64,000 nt of DNA from Verrucomicrobiia bacterium (GCA_026414565.1 JAOAIT010000044.1:62001-126000), one strand, 5' to 3'. Shown: positions 19,912-28,136, counted from the stretch's first letter. Program-made: numbers and translations. Notes: a model not told the origin generated them from the letters alone.

Positions 19912-20602
19912 TTTGCAGTTCAATGAAATTACGCGCGAGTCGCTGGAGGCGGCACTTCCGCTGTTGCTCCTGCTGCTGGCGTTCAATGGCGCGGCCACGC
20001 TCATGGCGCTGCTCTACGCCTTTTATGCGCGCCAGCCCCACATCTTCCAGAAAGGCAGCGATGGCCGGCTGCCCTTCTTCTCCTGGGTGGTGTTCTGGCC
20101 CTATTTCTTTTACAATTACGCGCAGTTGCTCGCCTGGCGTTTCCTGTCGCGGGAACCGGCCTTTGCGGAAGTCGAGCCTGGGCTGTATTGGGGGCGCCGC
20201 CTGTGCCGGGACGAGCGCCATCGCATTGAAGCCATGGAGCCGCTGGCCGTGCTGGATTTGACCGCCGAGTTTGCCGAGCCGGAATTCATGCGGGAGCAGG
20301 GGGAATACCTGCGCCTGCCCATTTTGGATATGACTCCGCCGCGGCCGCGCGATTTTGAGCGCGCACTGGCGTTCATCCGGGATCATCGAAAGCGCCAAAA
20401 TATCTATGTTCATTGCGCGCTGGGGCATGGACGAGCCGCCGCCATCTTGGCGGCTTATCTGGTGCAGGAGGGCCGTTGCGCCACAGTGGAGGAGGCGGAG
20501 GCCTGGTTGCGTGGCCGGCGGCACGGCGTGCGATTAACCCGCGCCCAGCGCAAGGCCGTGAAGCGCTATTTAGAAGGCAAACGGGCCGCTCCCTCTGCAT
20601 GA
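19904..20602 (+). CDS. Membrane-anchored dual-specificity protein phosphatase family protein
   Basis: 232 residues. The N-terminal third is membrane-embedded: a leucine-rich helix at about 16-42 and a second hydrophobic, aromatic segment at 57-80 (FFSWVVFWPYFFYNYAQLLAW). The C-terminal domain (about 90-225) is of the cysteine-phosphatase fold. It has the P-loop HCALGHGR with nucleophile C171 and R177, and a likely general acid D142 in LPILDMTPP, located upstream of the P-loop as in DSP enzymes. It could dephosphorylate Ser/Thr/Tyr residues, lipids or inositol-like substrates at the membrane; which one is unknown. The start overlaps rsmA by eight bases, and its stop overlaps the ATG of the next gene (ATGA), so three genes are tightly coupled. 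Confidence 0.85.
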   Translation: MFNLQFNEITRESLEAALPLLLLLLAFNGAATLMALLYAFYARQPHIFQKGSDGRLPFFSWVVFWPYFFYNYAQLLAWRFLSREPAFAEVEPGLYWGRRLCRDERHRIEAMEPLAVLDLTAEFAEPEFMREQGEYLRLPILDMTPPRPRDFERALAFIRDHRKRQNIYVHCALGHGRAAAILAAYLVQEGRCATVEEAEAWLRGRRHGVRLTRAQRKAVKRYLEGKRAAPSA

Positions 20603-21384
20603 AATCGGGCATTCCCTGCAGGCTCCTTTTGTGGGCCGCCCTGATGTGGTGGGGCCATGCCCACCTGGCGGCCGCCGATGGCCGGGGCCCGTCCTATTCA
20701 CCGGTGCAGGTTTTCTCCAATGGCGTGGTGGTGTGCCCGGCAGGCAGCTTTGCAAGAGGCCATGCCGGGGCGGCAGCCGTGCTCCGGCTGGATTTTGGGC
20801 TGCCCCCGGTGCCGCCCCGGCGTCGTTTCCAAGTGGAGGATTTGCCCATTTTACAGACGGAATGGGAGCATCTGGGCGTGCGTTACACCCAGCGCGTGCT
20901 GGTGACCCGCCTCGGCGAGGGGCCGCCGGATGGTCTCAGTGAAGATGCCGTCCTCACCATCCAAATTGCCGGGGAAAGTCTGGTGCCGGAATATACCAAC
21001 GCCAGCGCCAGTCTGAGGGTGCAGGTCGGGCGCGACTGGTGGCCCCTGGAATTGCGCGGGGGTTGGATATACAGCCCGGAGCGGAGCCAGATTGATCCCC
21101 TGGCGTTTCTGGACATCCCCTCCGTGGGCATCGTGAAAACCAACGGGCTGCGCCTGGAGTTTCAAGGGCACATGCCGCCTGCCAACTCGGGCGCGATGAC
21201 GTTGTACCTGCCGCGTCAGCGCCTCACCAGCGGGCCGGCGCGGGAGCGCCTGATGGACATGGAATTCAACGAGATCTTTCAGCGGGTGCGCGATTTTTGG
21301 CGCCGGCCGGAGGCGAAACAATTACGCCCGCCCCTGACCTGGGGTGATGCCCCGGGCGGCAGGGCGGGCGAAACCCATCCGTGA
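20599..21384 (+). CDS. Secreted protein of unknown function
   Basis: 261 residues from the ATG at 20599, which overlaps the phosphatase stop. A signal peptide (about 1-26, ending ...HAHLAAA) precedes a beta-rich body. Notable stretches are YSPVQVFSNGVVVCPAGSF, ILQTEWEHLGVRYTQRVLVTRL, VLTIQIAGESLVPEYTNASA and LRVQVGRDWWPLELRGGWIY. The C-terminal part is charged and helical (RERLMDMEFNEIFQRVRDFW). Repeated 'input, track, value' strands suggest a periplasmic or outer-membrane beta-sandwich, but I recognise no family. Coupling to rsmA and a membrane phosphatase says little about function. It ends 27 bases before the end of the convergent DUF1080 gene. Confidence 0.75.
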   Translation: MKSGIPCRLLLWAALMWWGHAHLAAADGRGPSYSPVQVFSNGVVVCPAGSFARGHAGAAAVLRLDFGLPPVPPRRRFQVEDLPILQTEWEHLGVRYTQRVLVTRLGEGPPDGLSEDAVLTIQIAGESLVPEYTNASASLRVQVGRDWWPLELRGGWIYSPERSQIDPLAFLDIPSVGIVKTNGLRLEFQGHMPPANSGAMTLYLPRQRLTSGPARERLMDMEFNEIFQRVRDFWRRPEAKQLRPPLTWGDAPGGRAGETHP

Positions 21385-21411
21385 GCTGCTGGAGAGGTTG
21401 CGGCTGCCGGA

Positions 21412-22038
21412 TTACAACTCTTTGATGCGGATGTTCCGGAATTCCACCTTCATTTTGACTTTGGGGTGGATTTGCAGGCCGATGGGGGCGGCGCCGGCGT
21501 ATTTCTCATTGGTATATTCGGTGACCTGCTGGCCATTGAGCCAAACGGTGAACGTATTGCCTTTGGCCTGGAGGCGGATGGTGTTCCATTGGCCGGGCTT
21601 GAGATATTTATCCACGTCTTTGGCTTGCCCCGCCACAGGATAGCGCTCGGCGCCGCCGGTGTAGAAGCTGCAGGTCATGTCGCGTTTGAGGGAGCTGGAG
21701 ATGCCGATCTGCATTTGCAGCTCCGGCTTGCGCACCATGTAGCCGGAATCAATGTCGCCCTGCCAGCGGACGTCGGCTTCAAAAATGAAATCCTGGTAGC
21801 TCTTTTCCGTGTAGAGCATGCTGCCTTTGAGGGTCTCATCATTTTCCCCCACCAGCACGCCGTCCACGACTTTCCAGAACACGTTGCTGGCCGGGACACG
21901 CCAGCCGGTCAAATCTTTGCCATTGAAGAGGGTGACCCAGTCGCCCGCTGCTTGAGCGGAGAGGGTTGCCAGAACAAAAGCCCCCAGCAGGGCTGCTACC
22001 AGGGCGCGCGATTTAGCCGAAAAAGACATGGTTTTCAT
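21412..22038 (-). CDS. DUF1080 (3-keto-disaccharide hydrolase/LamG-like) secreted protein
   Basis: 208 residues from the ATG at 22038 (MKTMSF; another ATG lies five codons upstream). A clear signal peptide ends ...TLSAQAAG near residue 31. The mature part is a single DUF1080 domain: WVTLFNGKDLTGWRV, WKVVDGVLVG, YQDFIFEADVRW, SGYMVRKPE, GQWNTIRLQAKGNTFTVWLNG and GLQIHPKVKMKVEFRNIRIKEL. This concanavalin-like fold is very frequent in Planctomycetes and Verrucomicrobiota. Some members hydrolyse 3-keto-glycosides; others probably only bind sugars. No catalytic assignment is made here. It stands alone on its strand. Confidence 0.9.
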   Translation of the reverse strand: MKTMSFSAKSRALVAALLGAFVLATLSAQAAGDWVTLFNGKDLTGWRVPASNVFWKVVDGVLVGENDETLKGSMLYTEKSYQDFIFEADVRWQGDIDSGYMVRKPELQMQIGISSSLKRDMTCSFYTGGAERYPVAGQAKDVDKYLKPGQWNTIRLQAKGNTFTVWLNGQQVTEYTNEKYAGAAPIGLQIHPKVKMKVEFRNIRIKEL

Positions 22039-22070
22039 AGGTTGACTCAACAAGACTTTATCAAGTTTAG

Positions 22071-22090
22071 ACTGCCGTGGGCAGTTTTTT
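22071..22090 (+). terminator. Rho-independent terminator-like hairpin
   Basis: ACTGCC-GTG-GGCAGT forms a perfect six-pair stem with a three-base loop, followed by a T-run (22085-22090). It reads on the plus strand, about 690 bases after the end of the nearest plus-strand gene and about 135 bases before the MBL-fold gene. It would either stop antisense read-through across the DUF1080 gene or lie in the leader of the MBL gene. The three-base loop makes it somewhat weak. Confidence 0.5.
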
Positions 22091-22224
22091 CTTCATCGGC
22101 CGCTTCTTGTTGATGGGTTGTTGCGACGGCTTTCCTTGTTGAGGAGGGGGCAATAAGCGCTACGAATCAGATTTAAAAAACCTCTGCTTTTGCTGAACTC
22201 AAGTTGTTCCAACAGTTTATTGGT

Positions 22225-23190
22225 ATGCGTCGCATCTGCTTTGACCACCGGCGGGGTGCGGGATTGGCAGGCCTGCTGCTCTTGGCAGGCCTGCTCTCCG
22301 CGCAAACCCCGCAATTTGTCCGTCCGCGCTGGACGGCGGAAGCCGAATTGCAACTGGAGCTGCAAGCGGCCAATGGTCAGCGTTATCAGTTGCAATGGAC
22401 CACCAACCTGGTGGACTGGCAGGGATTGGCCACGACGGCCAGCACGGGCCTGGTGCAGCATGTGGACACGGCGGCGCCTTACCTGCCGCTGCGGTTTTAT
22501 CGCGCCGTGCAGGCTGCCACCAATGCGCTCACCGGCGATCACCTGCCCACCGCCCAGGGGGAGGCTGTGATGCGGCATTTCAACCATGCGTCGTTTCTGC
22601 TGTGGTGGAATAACCGGGCCATTTATGTGGATCCCACAGCCACCAACTACGTCAGCCAGGGTTATCCACGGGCGGATTTAATCCTGGTCACCCATAATCA
22701 TAGTGATCATTACAACCGTAATGCGTTGAATGCCCTGACCAATGCCGGCACCGTGTTGATTGTCTCCTCCAACGTTTTTGCTTCGCTGGTTTCCGCCGGG
22801 AGTCCGCTCACCAATCGGTCGGTGCGCCTGCTCAATGGCCAAACCACCGAGCAGCAAGGGGTGCACGTCGAAGCGGTTCCGGCCACCAACAGCAATCATC
22901 CCTTGGGCGCCGGGAATGGCTACATCGTCACCCTGGGGGGCATGCGTATATATATTAGTGGCGACACCAGCGAAACCATTGACCGCAGCCGCATCACCAA
23001 CATAGAGGTGGCCTTTGTCTGTTGTGATGGCCAGTATAACATGGGTCCGGCGGCGGCAGCGCAGTTTGTCCGCGCCATCCGGCCCAAGGTGGTGTACCCG
23101 TACCATTACAACCAGGCCAATCCCGCGGCGCTCAAAGTGCAGGTGGGCCGGGATTTGGGCATCGAGGTCCGTTTGCGTCCATGGGAATAG
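22225..23190 (+). CDS. Secreted metallo-beta-lactamase-fold hydrolase (UlaG-like)
   Basis: 321 residues from the ATG at 22225. A signal peptide (GLAGLLLLAGLLSAQ) is followed by a short beta module (about 30-95) with GQRYQLQWTTNLVDWQGLAT, a 'TNL.DW' motif common in verrucomicrobial secreted proteins. Then comes an MBL-fold domain: FNHASFLLWWNNRAIYVDP, the metal motif THNHSDHYN, a histidine in SNHPLG, the bridging aspartate in ISGDTSE, and the final histidine in VYPYHYN. The complete metal set suggests an active hydrolase; the early FNHASFLLWW strand and overall order resemble UlaG-like enzymes. The substrate is unknown. It precedes nuoB by 184 bases, with no obvious link. Confidence 0.87.
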   Translation: MRRICFDHRRGAGLAGLLLLAGLLSAQTPQFVRPRWTAEAELQLELQAANGQRYQLQWTTNLVDWQGLATTASTGLVQHVDTAAPYLPLRFYRAVQAATNALTGDHLPTAQGEAVMRHFNHASFLLWWNNRAIYVDPTATNYVSQGYPRADLILVTHNHSDHYNRNALNALTNAGTVLIVSSNVFASLVSAGSPLTNRSVRLLNGQTTEQQGVHVEAVPATNSNHPLGAGNGYIVTLGGMRIYISGDTSETIDRSRITNIEVAFVCCDGQYNMGPAAAAQFVRAIRPKVVYPYHYNQANPAALKVQVGRDLGIEVRLRPWE

Positions 23191-23374
23191 CCCCTCGGGG
23201 CGATGTTTTCCGGCCAAGTCTACGACGGGGTGGGACTTCAGCCCGCCTCCCTTTCTTTTGCGGGCGTGCCGGCGGCGGGGCAGCCAAAATGCGCTTGCGC
23301 GGGTGGAGGGTGGCGGTTAGGTTTTGCTCGCGGAAGGCGTCTCAAAATCCGCCCCGCAGCAACGGACTGAAGGC

Positions 23375-23884
23375 ATGAGCACGGGCAACGCCACGGAATT
23401 CGGCTACAATTCCAAGATCGAAGGCGGGGTAATTCACACCCGCCTGGAGGCGGCGTTGAACTGGTGCCGTAAAAACAGCCTGTGGCCCATGCCCATGGGA
23501 CTGGCCTGTTGCGCGATTGAATTGATGGCCACCGGCGCCAGCCGGTTTGACATCTCCCGCTTTGGGGCCGAGGTGATGCGCTTTTCCCCGCGGCAGTCGG
23601 ATGTGATGATTGTGGCCGGCACAGTGACCTACAAGATGGCGCTGGTGGTGAAGCGGATTTACGAGCAGATGCCCGATCCCAAATGGGTCATTGCCATGGG
23701 TGCCTGTGCCTCCACCGGGGGGATGTACCGTAGTTATGCCGTACTGCAGGGGGTGGACCATATCATCCCGGTGGATGTATATGTGGCCGGCTGTCCGCCG
23801 CGCCCCGAAGCGCTGCTCGACGCCTTGATTCGCTTGCAGAATAAAGTGGCCAGAGAACCCATTTTCCGTCCGCAAGCCGCATGA
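23375..23884 (+). CDS. nuoB: NADH-quinone oxidoreductase subunit B
   Basis: 169 residues from the ATG at 23375 ([10 protein letters not shown]). Subunit B of respiratory complex I carries the terminal [4Fe-4S] cluster N2 next to the quinone site. The four ligands are present: adjacent C45-C46 (GLACCAIEL), C111 ([11 protein letters not shown]) and C140 (VAGCPPRPE). The tandem Cys-Cys distinguishes it from the hydrogenase small subunit at 60765-61301. It is first in a nuoBCDE run; no nuoA precedes it, and the 184 bases upstream hold nothing recognisable. Its stop overlaps the nuoC ATG. Confidence 0.97.
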   Translation: MSTGNATEFGYNSKIEGGVIHTRLEAALNWCRKNSLWPMPMGLACCAIELMATGASRFDISRFGAEVMRFSPRQSDVMIVAGTVTYKMALVVKRIYEQMPDPKWVIAMGACASTGGMYRSYAVLQGVDHIIPVDVYVAGCPPRPEALLDALIRLQNKVAREPIFRPQAA

Positions 23885-24465
23885 ACGAAACCCTGACCGA
23901 GCTGGTGCGCCGTTGCCGCGAACGTTTTCCGCAAGTGCTGGGAGAACCGGTGGAGTTTCGCGGGGAGGTGACACTGATTCTCCATGATGCCGCCCAGGTG
24001 GCGGAGGTCTGCCGTTTTGCCCGGGACGAGCTGGGATTTGATTATCTGCTGGACATTTCCAGCGTGGACAACTACGGCGAAGACCCGCGCTGGACGGTGG
24101 TTTATGAGCTTTACGGCCTGAAACATCGTTGTCACCTGCGCTTGAAAACCTCCGTGTCCGAGGAAAAATCCGAGCTGCCCACGGTCAGCCACCTCTGGGG
24201 CACGGCCGACTGGCATGAGCGCGAGATTTACGACATGATGGGGATTCGTTTTGCCGGCCATCCGGATTTGCGGCGCATCATCATGTGGGAGGGCTATCCT
24301 TACCATCCCTTGCGCAAGGATTTTCCGCTGGCCGGCAAATCCACGGAATTGCCCGAGGTGGCGTTCACGCAGCCGGCGCCGCTCGAAGGCGGGCCGTTTG
24401 TCACCCAGCCCGGCGCGCCAGATGCCATTCACCGCGAACCGCGGGTGAGGGAGGTGGAGTCCTGA
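23881..24465 (+). CDS. nuoC: NADH-quinone oxidoreductase subunit C
   Basis: 194 residues. It belongs to the 30-kDa complex I subunit of the peripheral arm. Typical stretches are [19 protein letters not shown], the strand around [17 protein letters not shown], and the signature [23 protein letters not shown] with the following [13 protein letters not shown]. It is fused neither to NuoD (as in E. coli NuoCD) nor to a hydrogenase domain. The ATG overlaps the nuoB stop, and nuoD starts three bases after its stop codon, so the cluster is co-translated. Confidence 0.96.
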   Translation: MNETLTELVRRCRERFPQVLGEPVEFRGEVTLILHDAAQVAEVCRFARDELGFDYLLDISSVDNYGEDPRWTVVYELYGLKHRCHLRLKTSVSEEKSELPTVSHLWGTADWHEREIYDMMGIRFAGHPDLRRIIMWEGYPYHPLRKDFPLAGKSTELPEVAFTQPAPLEGGPFVTQPGAPDAIHREPRVREVES

Positions 24466-24467
24466 TC

Positions 24468-25754
24468 ATGAGCCAGACGCAGGACATTGCCTTCCGGGAG
24501 CCGGCCGCCCGTGCCCAACAGGCGTTGCAGGAGGTTTCCCCCGGCGAGCTGGGTGAATTGCAGGGGGACAAGCTGCTCCTGAACATGGGGCCGTCTCATC
24601 CCTCGACGCACGGCGTGTTGCGGCTGCTGTTGGAACTGGACGGCGAGGTCATCGTCAGGGCCACGCCGGACATCGGTTATTTGCATCGCGGCGATGAGAA
24701 GATCGCCGAGAACATGACCTATACCCAGTTTATTCCGTACACCGACCGGCTGGACTATCTGGCGCCGCTGGCCAACAACGTGGCCTATGCGCTGGCGGTG
24801 GAGAAATTGCTGGGCATAGACCGCGCGCTCCCGCCGCGCTGTCAATACATCCGCGTGATTTGTTGCGAGCTGGCCCGTATCTCCTCGCATTTGTTGGGCA
24901 TTGGTTGCTACGCGATGGATTGCGGGGCGATGACGGTGTTTTTGCACACCTTCACGGAGCGCGAAAAAATTTACAACCTGTGTGAATGGCTCACCGGCGC
25001 CCGTTTTACCACGAGCTACACCCGCATTGGGGGGCTGTCCCGGGACCTGCCGCCGGGCTGGGTGGATCAGTGCCGCAAGTTTTGTGACGAAGTGCTGGTG
25101 GAAATTGACGAGGTGGACCAGCTCCTGACCCGCAACCGCATCTGGGTGGAGCGCACGCGGGACATTGGCATCATCTCCCGGGAAGATGCCATCAGTTACG
25201 CCCTGAGCGGCCCCAATTTGCGCGGCAGTGGCGTGGAGCATGACGTGCGCAAGGCGCATCCATATCTTTGCTACGCGGAGTTGGAGTTTGAGGTGCCGGT
25301 GGGCAGTGTGGGCGACTGCTATGACCGCTACCTGGTGCGCATGGAGGAAATGCGCCAGAGTGTGCGCATCATCCGGCAGTGCCTCGATCGCCTGCCCGGC
25401 GGGCCGGACAACCGGAGCGGCGAGCCGATCAATGTGCCGGACGGGAAGATCGTGTTGCCGCCGAAACAGAAGGTGTTGACGAGCATGGAGGAGCTGATTC
25501 ACCAGTTCATGCTGGTGACGCAAGGGGTGAACGCCCCGCCGGGCGAGGTTTATTTTGGCGCCGAAAATCCCAAAGGCGAGCTGGGCTTCTATATCAACAG
25601 CCGCGGCGGGGGCACGCCCTACCGGTTGAAAATACGTTCGCCCTCGTTTGTGAATCTGAGCATTCTGCCCAAGTTGCTGCCGGGCAACATGATCAGCGAT
25701 GTGGTGGCCATTCTGGGCTCCATTGACTTTGTGATGGGGGAATGTGACCGCTGA
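24468..25754 (+). CDS. nuoD: NADH-quinone oxidoreductase subunit D
   Basis: 428 residues from the ATG at 24468, preceded by a good GGAGG-type site (GGGAGGTGGAG). This 49-kDa subunit forms much of the quinone pocket. It has NMGPSHPSTHGVLRL near residue 36, IGYLHRGDEKIAENMTY, and the C-terminal DFVMGECDR, where the Ni-Fe cysteines of the hydrogenase ancestor have been lost. That contrasts with the large subunit at 62832-64000, which keeps them. About 20 residues precede the conserved core (EPAARAQQALQEVSPGELG). The frame is open further upstream inside nuoC, but that part is non-coding. Confidence 0.97.
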   Translation: MSQTQDIAFREPAARAQQALQEVSPGELGELQGDKLLLNMGPSHPSTHGVLRLLLELDGEVIVRATPDIGYLHRGDEKIAENMTYTQFIPYTDRLDYLAPLANNVAYALAVEKLLGIDRALPPRCQYIRVICCELARISSHLLGIGCYAMDCGAMTVFLHTFTEREKIYNLCEWLTGARFTTSYTRIGGLSRDLPPGWVDQCRKFCDEVLVEIDEVDQLLTRNRIWVERTRDIGIISREDAISYALSGPNLRGSGVEHDVRKAHPYLCYAELEFEVPVGSVGDCYDRYLVRMEEMRQSVRIIRQCLDRLPGGPDNRSGEPINVPDGKIVLPPKQKVLTSMEELIHQFMLVTQGVNAPPGEVYFGAENPKGELGFYINSRGGGTPYRLKIRSPSFVNLSILPKLLPGNMISDVVAILGSIDFVMGECDR

Positions 25755-25763
25755 GGAGGGCGC

Positions 25764-26255
25764 ATGAGTTTCAAGGTGGAACCTGATTTTGAGCGCGAGT
25801 TGGAGGCGATCATCGCCCGTTATCCGCAGCGGCGCAGCGCGGCGCTCATGCTGTTGCATGCCTTTCAGGAGCGCGAAGGGTACATCTCGCGTCCGGCCCT
25901 GGAATGGATTGCGGCCAAACTGGGGGTGGAACCGATCGCCATCTTCGAGCTGGTCACTTTTTATCCCATGTTCCGGCAGGAGCCGGTGGGCCGCTATGTC
26001 TTTAAGGTCTGCCGCACTTTGAGTTGCGCCTTGGGCGGCTCGCATGAGCTTTACCGGCATCTGTGCGAAAAACTGGGCTTGGATCCTCACAAACACGGTC
26101 TGCAAACCACACCGGACGGCCGTTTTTCCATTGAGTTTGTTGAATGCCTGGCCAGTTGCGGCACCGCCCCGGCCATGATGGTCAATGATGACTTCTTTGA
26201 AGGCGTTACCCCGGAAAAAGCGGATCAGATTCTCGCCTCCCTGCGCCGGGCCTAA
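25764..26255 (+). CDS. nuoE: NADH-quinone oxidoreductase subunit E
   Basis: 163 residues, thioredoxin-like [2Fe-2S] subunit of the complex I NADH-input module (cluster N1a). Ligands are C83 and C88 (VCRTLSCAL) and C128 and C132 (VECLASCGTAP). An N-terminal helical region precedes the fold (YPQRRSAALMLLHAFQEREG). It starts nine bases after nuoD and ends the cluster: nuoF, which normally follows, is not present, and the next gene encodes a PAS protein. The remaining subunits must be elsewhere in the genome if complex I is complete. Confidence 0.96.
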   Translation: MSFKVEPDFERELEAIIARYPQRRSAALMLLHAFQEREGYISRPALEWIAAKLGVEPIAIFELVTFYPMFRQEPVGRYVFKVCRTLSCALGGSHELYRHLCEKLGLDPHKHGLQTTPDGRFSIEFVECLASCGTAPAMMVNDDFFEGVTPEKADQILASLRRA

Positions 26256-26320
26256 ACGGACGCTCCAGACGCAGGGGCAGGGTGTCGGGGTGTCGGCCAA
26301 CCCGGCCCGCCAACGTATTT

Positions 26321-26869
26321 ATGTTTGTGCATCAAATTGAAGCCGACGATACCCTCTCCTGGGTCAATGAAGCGTGGCTCCAGTTCGCCCGAGACAACCA
26401 GGCCCCGCATTTGACTTTGGAAACGGTCCTGGGCCGGCCCCTGTGGGACTTCATCCACGAGGCCACCATACGGCAGTTTTATCAAATTATTGTGCGTCGG
26501 GTTCGTATGGCGGCCCGCGCCATCACGCTGCCTTATCGCTGTGATTCTCCGGACAAGCGCCGTTTTATGCGGATGGAAATCCACCCCTTGGGAGGGGGCC
26601 GAATTCAATTCCGCAACTGGATTTTGCGCGAGGAAGTTCGCCCCGCTCTGGAACTGTTGGCCGCCCGGGCGCCTGATCCCTCCCGGCTGGTGGTGATGTG
26701 CAGTTGGTGCAAGCGCGTTAGAAATGACCTGACCGCTCAATGGCAGGAGCCGGAAGTGGCGGTTGCGCAAATGCGCTTGTTCAATTGTGCGATCCCGCCC
26801 CGCATCACCCATGGGGTTTGCCCCGAGTGCAGCAAAGTGTTGGAGGAGGAAATTGAGCGCATTGGGTGA
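26321..26869 (+). CDS. PAS-like domain protein with C-terminal zinc-ribbon-type cysteines
   Basis: 182 residues from the ATG at 26321. Residues about 5-115 look like a divergent PAS sensor: VHQIEADDTLSWVNEAWLQFA, VLGRPLWDFIHEATIRQFYQ, then strands CDSPDKRRFMRMEIHPL and GRIQFRNWILREE. The C-terminal 50 residues carry a CSWC pair and, after about 45 residues, HGVCPEC. This is the CSWCK...HGxCPEC module often found at the end of PAS and receiver proteins, and it probably binds a metal. No kinase or DNA-binding domain follows, so it may act through protein contacts. It lies 65 bases after nuoE; a redox-sensing role is possible but unproved. Confidence 0.75.
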   Translation: MFVHQIEADDTLSWVNEAWLQFARDNQAPHLTLETVLGRPLWDFIHEATIRQFYQIIVRRVRMAARAITLPYRCDSPDKRRFMRMEIHPLGGGRIQFRNWILREEVRPALELLAARAPDPSRLVVMCSWCKRVRNDLTAQWQEPEVAVAQMRLFNCAIPPRITHGVCPECSKVLEEEIERIG

Positions 26870-26928
26870 ATTCTTCTGGGTGCGGCGATTCATGGGGATG
26901 CCACCCTGTCTGGCTCTCTGTCCTAAAA

Positions 26929-27642
26929 ATGGTGGTATTTGAAATGACCTGGCACAGGCCGGAACACTGCCTGGCGCTGGATGAATGGCTGGTCACCCGG
27001 GTGGCCGGGGGGGCGCCGGAAGTGCTGTGGTTTTGGGAGCCGCAAACGCTGTTTGTGGTGGTGGGTTACGGCAATTGTGTCCGGCAGGAGGTCCATTGGG
27101 AGGCCTGTGCCGCCGATGGCGTGCCCATTTTCCGCCGCGTCAGCGGGGGAGGGACGGTCCTGCAAATGCCGGGCTGTCTGAATTATTCCTTGATTCTGCG
27201 GGTACCCCAGCAGGGGCCTTTAACCACCATCACCGGCGCCAATCATTTCATCATGCAACGTCATGCCGCGGCCCTGAGTCGGGTGCTGGGCCGGCCTGTG
27301 GAGGTCAAAGGCATCACGGACCTGGCGCTGGCGGGCCGGAAATGCTCTGGCAATGCCCAGCGGCGCTACAAGGAGGTGCTGCTGTTTCACGGCGTTTTTC
27401 TGCTCGATGCGCGGGTGGAGTTGATGGAGCGCTATTTGCGTTTTCCCTCCCGTGTGCCCGATTATCGTCACGGCCGGCGTCATGCGGATTTTGTCGCCAA
27501 TTTGCAGGTGAGGGCCGAAATCATCAAAACCGCCCTGCGCGATGCCTGGCAGGCGGCAAGTGCGCCACCGCCCCATTGTGAGGAGGAGTTGCAGCCCTAT
27601 CTGGCCAAATATGCCTCGCCGGCCTGGAACTTGCGTCACTGA
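26929..27642 (+). CDS. Lipoate-protein ligase A / biotin-lipoate transferase family protein
   Basis: 237 residues from the ATG at 26929 (MTWHRP five codons later is an alternative). It has the LplA/LipB fold: LVVGYGN-type strand (FVVVGYGNCVRQEV), the substrate loop RRVSGGGTV at 69-77, and the catalytic-lysine segment DLALAGRKCSGNAQRRYKEVLLFHG. It lacks the extra C-terminal domain of classical LplA, so it is LipM-like or a short ligase. Such enzymes attach lipoate or octanoate to lipoyl domains (2-oxoacid dehydrogenases, GcvH). The substrate cannot be assigned. The last seven bases overlap the convergent hydrogenase protease gene. Confidence 0.85.
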   Translation: MVVFEMTWHRPEHCLALDEWLVTRVAGGAPEVLWFWEPQTLFVVVGYGNCVRQEVHWEACAADGVPIFRRVSGGGTVLQMPGCLNYSLILRVPQQGPLTTITGANHFIMQRHAAALSRVLGRPVEVKGITDLALAGRKCSGNAQRRYKEVLLFHGVFLLDARVELMERYLRFPSRVPDYRHGRRHADFVANLQVRAEIIKTALRDAWQAASAPPPHCEEELQPYLAKYASPAWNLRH

Positions 27643-28136
27643 GCCGGGCGCGTGGGATATTGGAGAGCCTGGTGGGTTAACCACGCGGCGGCGCGCTCGA
27701 TAATCTGGGGCAGGCAGGCGGCCACCGGCGGCGTCAGTTGTTCGCTGATGGTGGAGGCATCGGCCACTTCCACGGCGAAAATCCCCACCACCTCCGGCAT
27801 GACATAGTCCATACGCCGGCCCAAAGTCAAAATCTCCCCCACGCCCAGGAAATGGGGGGACATCCCGGGGAGGGTGGGGAGCTCTTTCTCCCCCACCTCG
27901 TGAATCTGGCCGGGGGGAATTTTGCCGGTTTGCACGGAGTCCACCACCAGCATGACCCGGTGGCCGACGATGTAATCGAGCAGCCCCAGACCCATCTCAC
28001 AAACGGCCTGCACTTCGATGAGCGGATGATGGGCGAAGCGTTGCTGCAATTCCCGCGCCACGATGAGGCCAATTGCATCATCGCTCAAAATGTCATTGCC
28101 CAGGCCCAACAGGAGAATGGGTTTTTGCGCTTCCAC
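27636..28136 (-). CDS. [NiFe] hydrogenase maturation protease
   Basis: 166 residues if read from the GTG at 28136, preceded by GAAG nine bases away; a TTG at 28151 would add five residues. It belongs to the HybD/HycI/HoxM endopeptidase family, which trims the C-terminal tail of the hydrogenase large subunit after nickel insertion. The motif LLGLGNDILSDDAIGLIVA carries the first metal-ligand acid, VVDSVQTG the second, and SPHFLGVGEIL the histidine ligand. A likely client lies 33 kb away in the same window: the group 4 large subunit at 62832-64000, which has a 29-residue tail after its last cysteine motif. The 3' end overlaps the lipoate ligase-like gene by seven bases. Confidence 0.9.
   Translation of the reverse strand: MEAQKPILLLGLGNDILSDDAIGLIVARELQQRFAHHPLIEVQAVCEMGLGLLDYIVGHRVMLVVDSVQTGKIPPGQIHEVGEKELPTLPGMSPHFLGVGEILTLGRRMDYVMPEVVGIFAVEVADASTISEQLTPPVAACLPQIIERAAAWLTHQALQYPTRPAQ

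Noticed and set aside
23375-26255. nuoBCDE as part of the hydrogenase.
   Set aside because: NuoB has the adjacent Cys-Cys of complex I, and NuoD ends DFVMGECDR without the Ni-Fe cysteine pairs, so these are true complex I subunits.
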